Below, piece by piece: positions 57,850-64,000 of a stretch of 64,000 bases of DNA (the first letter of the stretch is position 1; each line of letters opens with the position of its first letter). The notes beneath the pieces are model-generated. The model saw nothing but the letters and a program-made list of their open reading frames with translations, did no database searches and was not told the DNA's origin. The DNA is taken from contig NZ_QFFM01000009.1 in NCBI RefSeq assembly GCF_003129905.1, forward strand, positions 1-64,000. Direction: 5' to 3'. This DNA is from Bifidobacterium callitrichidarum. GTDB taxonomy: Bacteria > Actinomycetota > Actinomycetes > Actinomycetales > Bifidobacteriaceae. The position numbers and the translations under genes are program-made.

Positions 57850-58836
57850 ATGGGAATCGAGAACACGCATAAGCTGATCGTCAACTGTCTGCCGCTCAAC
57901 GAGACCGAACGACAGGCCTTCACCAAGGCCGCACGCGGGGTGCCACAGGAATTCGTGGGCGATGAGTCCCAGCGCGGCGACATGGTGTGGCATGCAGTCG
58001 TTCCCGAGGAGCTTAAGGCACAGGCCACCGCCGTCATTGGTAATTTCCCGGCCGCCGAGGCCGCGAAGTACACGCGCATCGAATGGTTGCAGACCTTCAG
58101 CGCCGGCGTGGACGCCTACGTGCGCCCCGGCGTGCTGCCGCGCGGCACCATGGTGACCAACGCCAGCGGTGCATACGGTCGCAGTGTGTCCGAGCACCTG
58201 TTCTCCATGATGTGGTCCCTGATGAAGAACCTCAACCGGTACGCATCCAACCAGCGCGACCATCGCTGGCAGGATGAGGGCTCGGTGCTGAGCCCGGAAG
58301 GCGGCATCGCGCTGATCATCGGAGCCGGTGACATCGGCTCGCACTTCGGTGTGCTGGCACAGGCCGTGGGCATGCGCACATTCGGCGTGCGCCGTCACGC
58401 GGATACCCCGGCCAAGGGTATCGAGAAAATGTACGGGTTCGACCGTCTGGACGCGCTGCTGCCGCTCGCCGACGTCATAGTGTTGGCCGTGCCGCGCTCC
58501 CCGCAAACGCATCATCTGCTGGACGCCGCACGACTGGCTAAGCTCAAGCCCACGGCCATCGTGCTCAATGCCGGCAGGGGAGACGCCATTGACGCCGAAG
58601 CTCTGGACGCGGCATTGGCTGCGGGGCAGCTGCGTGGCGCCGGTCTGGATGTGACCGAGCCGGAGCCGTTGCCGGCCGAAAGCCCGCTGTGGGATGAGCC
58701 GCGTTGCCTGATCACGCCGCATGTGGCCGGCGGCAACCACCTAAAGGAGACCTCCGAGCAGATCATCCGCATCGCGCTGGCCAATGTGTCGCGCTACGCC
58801 AAGCATCAGGAGCTCATCAACCTGGTCGGCCGGTGA
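57850..58836 (+). CDS. D-isomer-specific 2-hydroxyacid dehydrogenase family protein
   Basis: The 328-residue oxidoreductase has the NAD-binding motif IIGAGDIGSHFGVLAQAVGM with FGVRRH, the catalytic Arg in VLNAGRGDAID, a Glu in VTEPEPLP and the catalytic His in LITPHVAGGN. It reduces a 2-oxo acid or oxidises a D-2-hydroxy acid with NAD(P). Substrate is not evident; hydroxypyruvate/glyoxylate reductase-like proteins have this length. AGGTTGGTGA precedes the ATG. Confidence 0.9.
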   Translation: MGIENTHKLIVNCLPLNETERQAFTKAARGVPQEFVGDESQRGDMVWHAVVPEELKAQATAVIGNFPAAEAAKYTRIEWLQTFSAGVDAYVRPGVLPRGTMVTNASGAYGRSVSEHLFSMMWSLMKNLNRYASNQRDHRWQDEGSVLSPEGGIALIIGAGDIGSHFGVLAQAVGMRTFGVRRHADTPAKGIEKMYGFDRLDALLPLADVIVLAVPRSPQTHHLLDAARLAKLKPTAIVLNAGRGDAIDAEALDAALAAGQLRGAGLDVTEPEPLPAESPLWDEPRCLITPHVAGGNHLKETSEQIIRIALANVSRYAKHQELINLVGR

Positions 58837-58933
58837 AGCGCTGAATTGGATTGAGGTGTGCCTGATTTTTGAGAGGTTTGGGGTGCGCGGCGTGTTAAGG
58901 TGCGCTCGAAGCTCGCCGATTCTACCCTGCGGC

Positions 58934-58956
58934 GTCAATCTTGGCTTACCAGAGCC
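58934..58956. repeat. Solo terminal repeat of the miniature element family
   Basis: GTCAATCTTGGCTTACCAGA followed by GCC matches one end of the miniature elements; no partner end is visible, so this is a remnant. Confidence 0.65.
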
Positions 58957-59060
58957 AAGGGGGAAAGGATGCGCGACGCCGTTGTCGCGCACCTTCACGC
59001 TCCGTGATTGAGCCGGCTGCAGCAATGGCTGAGTCGGTCACTTATCGATTTACCAGCATC

Positions 59061-59480
59061 TCACCACTTGTTGGCGCCGGTGCCTTCGAAGTCCACCTTG
59101 AAACCGCGCTGGTAGTGCAGGAACATGGCGGCACCGTAACGATCGACCGGGCGGTGAGTGAACAGCATACGAATGGCGAACGCGGTCTGCACGTCCTCCG
59201 GCAGGGCTAGGAAGGCCTTGTGGGCATCCCAGTACGGAGTCGTGGTGATGGCGGCGTCCGGCACGTAGGCGTAGCCGTAACCATCGTCGTTCACGTAACC
59301 CATAAACGGCAGGTCCCATGCGTTGTGGTTGGTCAGCTGCTGCTTGAAGTACTCCACTTCCTGCAGGGCCTCATCGCTGATGCCGAAGCTCTTGGCCACG
59401 GAGTTGGCCTTGGCCGTCTTGTCCTCAGGGGTCTTGCCGAACATATCAGGATCGACGACGATGACTTTTTCTTCCGCCAT
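59061..59480 (-). CDS. Protein of unknown function (139 residues)
   Basis: The protein MAEEKVIVVDPDMFGKTPED... is soluble by appearance, with no signal peptide or membrane helix. Its second half is rich in aromatic residues (GYVNDDGYGYAYVPDAA, TTTPYWDAHKAFLALP, YGAAMFLHYQRGFKVDF). AAAGGAATAACC before the ATG at 59480 fixes the start. I do not recognise the family. The 468 bp upstream (to the TM2 gene) hold the terminator at 59787 and no other gene. Confidence 0.75.
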   Translation of the reverse strand: MAEEKVIVVDPDMFGKTPEDKTAKANSVAKSFGISDEALQEVEYFKQQLTNHNAWDLPFMGYVNDDGYGYAYVPDAAITTTPYWDAHKAFLALPEDVQTAFAIRMLFTHRPVDRYGAAMFLHYQRGFKVDFEGTGANKW

Positions 59481-59786
59481 GGTTATTCCTTTCATGGATG
59501 ACGACCTTGGGTGGGTCGCCCGCGGATATGATATTCCGATGATGTTCGTTTAAAAGGTCAAACGCACACCATGTGCCTGCCGTTCAAGGGGAGGCATTGC
59601 GCACATTGGCTTGTGCTGGTTCCTAAGCGTAACACGGAAAATATTGGAATAAAGCCGATTTATGAAGTATTAACCCAACAGTAACGGTGTTGGAAGGTTC
59701 TGTCCCGGTGTGTCTACGTCTGTTCATTTGGGATATAAAACGAACATTTGGAATGTGCGATTTTGCGGTGAATCGGACAACAAAAA

Positions 59787-59818
59787 CGGTCATGGACATC
59801 ACAGTGAGTCCATGACCG
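59787..59818 (-). terminator. Terminator of the TM2-domain gene
   Basis: CGGTCATGGAC pairs with GTCCATGACCG; on the minus strand the stem is followed by GTTTTTGTTG. Confidence 0.75.
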
Positions 59819-59948
59819 GCGTGTCGCATTGCGTGCGAGTGGTCTCTTTGATGGCCGGGCATAATCCAGCGGAAGCCGTTCGTGCGGGGGATGCCCGTCG
59901 ATGGTCGTGTACCGACCCCTGCGGGCAATCATCGCTACAGATTAGCGG

Positions 59949-60710
59949 CTAGTCCGTGAGTTCCTGACCGTTGGCGTCCTTGTGCCACGGCGAACCATAC
60001 TGGCTGGAGATGATGAGAATACCTTCGACCAGACCCCAGATGGCGGCCGCAATCGGGCCCAGACCGAGCAGAATCCAGCCGACCAGCGTGAGCAGCAGCT
60101 GCGCCACGGCCTTGCCCGTGTAGCCCAGATAGAAGTTGTGCACGCCCAGGGAGCCAAGGAAGATGCCGAGCAGACCGGCCGCCATCTTGGACTTGGTGGA
60201 GTAACCGGCGGCGGGATACTGCGGCGCGCCATACGGAGGCTGCGGCTGGGTGTACGGGTTGGCGGGCTGGGCATATTGCGGTTGCGCGTACTGTGGCTGC
60301 TGTCCATAGGCGCCGGGTGTCTGTTGGGTGTACTGGGGCTGCGCGTAGGGATTCGGGTTTTGGCCGTAGCCCTGTGCGTCGGGCGCGGGCTGCTGGTAGC
60401 CGTTCGGTGCGGTCGACTGACCGTAGCCCTGCGGAGGCTGCTGTCCGTAAGCCGGCTGGCCGTAGGCATTGGCCGCGTTGGTCTGCGGGGCGTACTCGCC
60501 GGAGGGCTGTCCGTAAGCTCCCGGCTGGCTGTAGGCGCTGGCTTGCGGAGTGTACTCGCTGCCGGTCTGACCGTAGATTGGCTGTTGCGGGGCGGCGTAT
60601 CCGGTCTGCGACTGACTGGTCGGGGTGCCGTATGCCGCATTCTGCGAAGCATCGGGCTGAGGCTGGTTTTCCGGACTGGCCGGAATGTACGGTTGCTGGT
60701 TGTCGCTCAT
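59949..60710 (-). CDS. TM2-domain protein with Gln/Tyr/Pro-rich N-terminal region
   Basis: Of 253 residues the first 170 are a low-complexity region of Gln, Pro, Tyr, Ala and Gly built from imperfect repeats (YGQP, PQYAQP). The C-terminal part is a TM2 domain: two membrane helices with the conserved short turn ([35 protein letters not shown]). AAGGGA precedes the ATG at 60710. The low-complexity region is cytoplasmic or surface-exposed depending on topology. Function unknown. Confidence 0.85.
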   Translation of the reverse strand: MSDNQQPYIPASPENQPQPDASQNAAYGTPTSQSQTGYAAPQQPIYGQTGSEYTPQASAYSQPGAYGQPSGEYAPQTNAANAYGQPAYGQQPPQGYGQSTAPNGYQQPAPDAQGYGQNPNPYAQPQYTQQTPGAYGQQPQYAQPQYAQPANPYTQPQPPYGAPQYPAAGYSTKSKMAAGLLGIFLGSLGVHNFYLGYTGKAVAQLLLTLVGWILLGLGPIAAAIWGLVEGILIISSQYGSPWHKDANGQELTD

Positions 60711-60810
60711 CGTTGGGTCCCTTCTCTGGTCGAACGGCGTCGGGCCGTTGCTGTTCACCATCTTCTCACGTTTTGCCAAAGAGCGGAACCGTGCGGGCCG
60801 CGCCGGAAAC

Positions 60811-60837
60811 AAAAAGGCTTCCCGGTTTGGGAAGCCT
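60811..60837 (-). terminator. Terminator of yhbY
   Basis: AGGCTTCCC pairs with GGGAAGCCT around a 5-nt loop; on the minus strand TTTTTGTTT follows. Confidence 0.85.
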
Positions 60838-60847
60838 GAAGGACTGT

Positions 60848-61153
60848 CTACTCGCGCACGAGCTTGATGTGCTCCACATCCTTGCGCTGGGAGCGGCGGT
60901 AGATCACGAAGCGGTTGCCGATCGACTGCACCACTTCGGCGTTCAGCTGCTCGGCCAGCTGCTCGGCCGCTTCCTTGGCGGTCAGGCCGGAGCCGTCCTG
61001 CACGGCGCACTTGATGAGCTCGTGCTTCTCGATGGTTTCGTCGGCCTGCTTGATGGCCGCCTCGGTCAGGTCGTTCTTGCCCACGTAGAACAGGGGCTTT
61101 AGGGAGTTGGCCAGCGCGCGCAGCTGCTTGATTTGCTTTTTGGTCAATGCCAT
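60848..61153 (-). CDS. yhbY: YhbY-type RNA-binding protein
   Basis: The 101-residue protein is a single CRS1-YhbY domain: [48 protein letters not shown] and the C-terminal [11 protein letters not shown]. YhbY associates with pre-50S ribosomal particles. Length is normal. It is monocistronic with its own terminator. Confidence 0.92.
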   Translation of the reverse strand: MALTKKQIKQLRALANSLKPLFYVGKNDLTEAAIKQADETIEKHELIKCAVQDGSGLTAKEAAEQLAEQLNAEVVQSIGNRFVIYRRSQRKDVEHIKLVRE

Positions 61154-61342
61154 GGGAATTCCTTACGTTTCGATAACCCCAACAGCATACCCGCCGGGCG
61201 CGTCATGCGGACCGGGTTATCAGGATGAGCTGTTTCTCGGCATCGGATTTGCGGGCTATGCCGCAAATCACGGAATCACTTGCCGGCACTGCCGCCCCCT
61301 GTCTTGTAATGAGAGCCGGGATTGCTTTCTGGAACGAGACTC

Positions 61343-63811
61343 CTACAGCACCACAATCGCGGCGATATATGCGATCACCGCCACGGCGAACACCGCATCG
61401 CGCGCGGCCGGGGCGAAGACACGCCAATGCGTGCGGGAGATACCCTCCTCATAGCAGCGGGCGTCCAACGCCAGCGACAGATTGTCCGCATGACGCAGCG
61501 TCCCGGCGAACACCGGCACGATGATGGCGCTCATCGCCTTGACGCGCTGGCCGAGCGAACCGGTCTCGATGGAACCGCCGCGGGCCGCCTGCGCATCGAT
61601 GATGGCGCGTGTCTCTCCGGTCAGTGTGGGGATGAACCGCAGTGCCAGACTCATCACCAGCGCGATTTCCTGCGTGTGCAGGCCGAACCGGGAGAACGGA
61701 CGCAGCAACGCTTCGAAGGCGTCCGTCATGGCGGTGGGTGTGGTGGTCATCAGGAACATCGCGCCCATGATGATGACCAACGCGAAACGGCAGGTGTACA
61801 GCACCGCAATCATCACGCCGTCATCGGTGATGCTCAGCGGTCCCCATGCGAGCAGCGGCGTACCAGTGCGCACCACCACCAGATTGCATAGGCTCATCAG
61901 CGCGAGCAATGCCAGAATGGGGTGGATGGTCGCAAGCACGCGAACCGGATTGAGTCGGGCGGCCAGCATCACCGCCAGCGTGAGCGTCGCGCCAAGTGCC
62001 AGCTGTGCGGGCGTGTTCACGGCGAACATCGTGAACATCGCGGCTAGGAATCCCACCATCTTCACGCGCGGATCCAGCCGGTGAATCGGGGAGCGGCGGT
62101 CCCGGACGGAATCGACGGCTGGCGCGGACGTGGGCTGTTTCCTGGTGCTCGCCGACGCTGCGGTGCCTGAGGGGGCCGGCCCACGTCCGCCGGTACTGCG
62201 GTCCGCCGGAGAATCGCCCAAGGCGGGGCGCGGGATATCTACTGGGGTTACTGGGGTGACGTCCATCGGCATGGAATCGCTCCGGGTCCCATCCGGTTGG
62301 CTGGTTTCGGCGGCGGACGGCATACGCACCACGCGATCGGACAGGGTTTCGGCCTCCGCACGGTCGTGGGGGCTGATGAGCATCGTGACGCCACGATTCC
62401 GTAACGTTTGCAACAGCTCGTGAATGCGAGCCTTGGCATGCACGTCGAGGCTCGCCGTGGGCTCGTCCATCACCAGCACATCCGGGCGGCATGCCACCAC
62501 GCCCGCGATGGCCGTAAGCCGCTGCTGGCCGCCGGACAAATCGAAGGGGGAGCGGTCGGCCAGATGCTCGATGTGCAGCAGGCTCAGTGCCTCGCGCACG
62601 CGCTCGCCGACTTCCGTCTCACTCAGTCCTTGATTGCGCGGGCCGTACGCCACGTCCTCGGCCACCGTCTCCGCGAACAGCTGATGCTCAGGATGCTGCA
62701 TCACGTAACCCACATGACGGCGCAGTTCCGCAAGCTGCTTGCGATTGGCGGGCTTAGGACGTGCCACGGGAATGCCGGCCACCTCGATACGGCCGGAATC
62801 CGGCTTGGCGAGTGCGCACAGCAGTCGGACCAGCGTGGATTTGCCGGAGCCATTGGAACCCATCAGCGCCACGGTCTTGCCTCGCTGGATGGAGAAGGAC
62901 AGGTCGTTGATCACCGATTGCTCGGCACCTGCGTACCGGTAGGTGAGGTGAGAGACGCGGATGGCGGGCGGGGTAGCGGCGTCTGTCGCAGACGTGGACG
63001 GGTTGGACAGGTCGCTAAGCAGCGGCAGCGAGGCAGCCGGATGATTACCGTGATGCGGGTCGGATACGGCCGATGATTCCGCGGTTTCTGGGCATTGCGC
63101 GATGGCATTGCCCGGTGCGTCCTCGATGATGCGGGCGGACTGCATGTGGATTACGCGGTCCGCATGCAGTGTCTCGTCCGCGTGATGGGTCACGTGCACG
63201 ATGGTGGTGCCACGTTTCTGCAAGGCGTCCAGCACACGCATCACCTCGGCTCGGGCGGTCTCGTCCAGCATGGCGGTGGGTTCGTCCAGCACCAGCATGG
63301 ACGGGTTCATGGCCAGCATGCCGGCGATGGCGGCGCGCTGCTGCTGGCCGCCGCTCATGCGTGTGGGGTCGGCTCGGCGAACGTTTGCCAGATCCACGGC
63401 ATCAAGGCTTTGCTGAATACGTTTGCCGATGGTTTCGCGGTCAAGACCGAGGTTTTCCGGGCCGAAGGCCACGTCATCCTCAAGTACCGTGGTGACGAGC
63501 TGGTCCTCGGGATTCTGGAACACCACGCCGATGCCGCGGCGGGCTGCACGGTATTCGGCGGCGTTCGGACCGTCATCCGTGAAGACGCGATGACCGAGCA
63601 ACGTCACCTCGCCCGCATCCGGGGCGGTGAGTCCCGCAATGAGCCGGGCCAACGTGGACTTGCCGGAGCCGTTCGGTCCCACCAGGCACACGCGCTCGCC
63701 GGCGTGGATGGTCAGTGAAACGTCATCCAGCGCCCAGGTCGAGCCGTGGTCATAGCTGAAGCGAATATGGCACAGGTCGGCGGCGATGGCGGGGGAGTGG
63801 GAATCGGTCAT
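61343..63811 (-). CDS. Fused energy-coupling factor transporter (A-A-T)
   Basis: The 822-residue protein joins three ECF components: ATPase 1 (Walker A GPNGSGKST, signature MSGGQQQR, Walker B LVLDEPTAMLD), ATPase 2 from about residue 265 (GSNGSGKST, LSGGQQRL, VLVMDEPTASLD) and an EcfT/CbiQ-type membrane domain after a Pro/Ser-rich linker (from about 560). In the T domain the first coupling motif is AQAARGG, but the second, usually ARG, reads DARCYEEG. The S component that binds the vitamin is not in the fusion and should be encoded upstream, beyond the window, or elsewhere. The ATG at 63811 is chosen; no strong ribosome site is visible. Confidence 0.9.
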   Translation of the reverse strand: MTDSHSPAIAADLCHIRFSYDHGSTWALDDVSLTIHAGERVCLVGPNGSGKSTLARLIAGLTAPDAGEVTLLGHRVFTDDGPNAAEYRAARRGIGVVFQNPEDQLVTTVLEDDVAFGPENLGLDRETIGKRIQQSLDAVDLANVRRADPTRMSGGQQQRAAIAGMLAMNPSMLVLDEPTAMLDETARAEVMRVLDALQKRGTTIVHVTHHADETLHADRVIHMQSARIIEDAPGNAIAQCPETAESSAVSDPHHGNHPAASLPLLSDLSNPSTSATDAATPPAIRVSHLTYRYAGAEQSVINDLSFSIQRGKTVALMGSNGSGKSTLVRLLCALAKPDSGRIEVAGIPVARPKPANRKQLAELRRHVGYVMQHPEHQLFAETVAEDVAYGPRNQGLSETEVGERVREALSLLHIEHLADRSPFDLSGGQQRLTAIAGVVACRPDVLVMDEPTASLDVHAKARIHELLQTLRNRGVTMLISPHDRAEAETLSDRVVRMPSAAETSQPDGTRSDSMPMDVTPVTPVDIPRPALGDSPADRSTGGRGPAPSGTAASASTRKQPTSAPAVDSVRDRRSPIHRLDPRVKMVGFLAAMFTMFAVNTPAQLALGATLTLAVMLAARLNPVRVLATIHPILALLALMSLCNLVVVRTGTPLLAWGPLSITDDGVMIAVLYTCRFALVIIMGAMFLMTTTPTAMTDAFEALLRPFSRFGLHTQEIALVMSLALRFIPTLTGETRAIIDAQAARGGSIETGSLGQRVKAMSAIIVPVFAGTLRHADNLSLALDARCYEEGISRTHWRVFAPAARDAVFAVAVIAYIAAIVVL

Positions 63812-63889
63812 GTATCGGCAATCCAAGGGAATGTGTTGTGGGGTAACGGGTTGTAGAAGTGAAAGTAAGCAGGTGAGAGCGGATGCTTT

Positions 63890-64000
63890 GGCTCCCCTCT
63901 CTGAGGGGAGCTGTCAGCGAAGCTGACTGAGGGGAGTCCTACACAAAAGGTGCTCCCCTCAGTCTCACTGCGTTCGACAGCTCCCCTCAGAGAGAGGAGC
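63890..64000. repeat. Two REP-like palindromes at the window end
   Basis: GGCTCCCCTCTCTGAGGGGA plus GCTGTCAGCGAAGCTGACTG (63890-63929) is followed after 15 bp by a second unit with AGTCTCACTGCGTTCGACAG (63952-64000). They lie upstream of the ECF gene. Confidence 0.75.

Overview
The window is high-GC actinobacterial DNA and reads as a Bifidobacterium chromosome, most likely Bifidobacterium longum or a close relative. The evidence is the complete fructose ABC operon fruEKFG known from B. longum, the actinobacterial mtrA-mtrB-lpqB block, ClpC, a fused A-A-T energy-coupling-factor transporter, and many copies of the short palindrome (GGCTCCCCT ... AGGGGAGCC) typical of these genomes. Species assignment is inference from gene content, not from a marker gene.

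Layout. 1-1.87 kb: remains of an IS481-type transposase cut by a complete IS30-family element. 1.88-7.0 kb: four tandem genes for zinc-ribbon membrane proteins, with a more AT-rich composition than the rest, behind a promoter whose spacer carries nine Gs. 7.1-11.1 kb: universal stress protein and clpC, divergent. 11.3-18.8 kb: a probable catabolic cluster made of an acetolactate-synthase-like TPP enzyme, a CodA-type deaminase, a PucR regulator, an MHS-family symporter and a true creatininase homologue. 18.9-26 kb: secreted 5'-nucleotidase, DUF349 protein, hisS-aspS. 26-34.5 kb: a two-component pair in convergent orientation, a nuclease-like gene with an in-frame stop, an ABC-F ATPase, a YbaK-type deacylase and an AraC regulator, interspersed with repeats and miniature mobile elements. 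34.7-38.4 kb: polar amino acid ABC transporter operon. 38.5-45.5 kb: PAP2 phosphatase, PPK2, Ski2-like helicase, rarA. 45.7-50 kb: mtrA-mtrB-lpqB with ATGA overlaps. 51-55.7 kb: fruEKFG. 56.3-63.8 kb: MFS exporter, D-2-hydroxyacid dehydrogenase, two small proteins of unknown function or TM2 type, yhbY and the ECF transporter.

Three patterns run across the window. (1) A miniature element family with 26-bp terminal inverted repeats starting GGCTCTGTTAAACCA occurs at five loci, each flanked by a perfect AT-rich 8-bp target duplication, as expected for non-autonomous ISL3-family derivatives. (2) Four other loci or families of tandem hairpins with 17-20 bp arms sit between genes; within a locus the arms are near identical, between loci they are unrelated. 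One such family has copies in front of both halves of the two-component system. (3) Many genes have no Shine-Dalgarno sequence but a -10 hexamer 6-8 nt before the start codon, so they are probably leaderless.

The best candidates for undescribed biology are the creatinine-type catabolic cluster, the zinc-ribbon membrane cluster with its possibly slipping promoter, the hairpin arrays attached to the two-component system, and the ribosome-site-sequestering hairpin of the PAP2 phosphatase mRNA.
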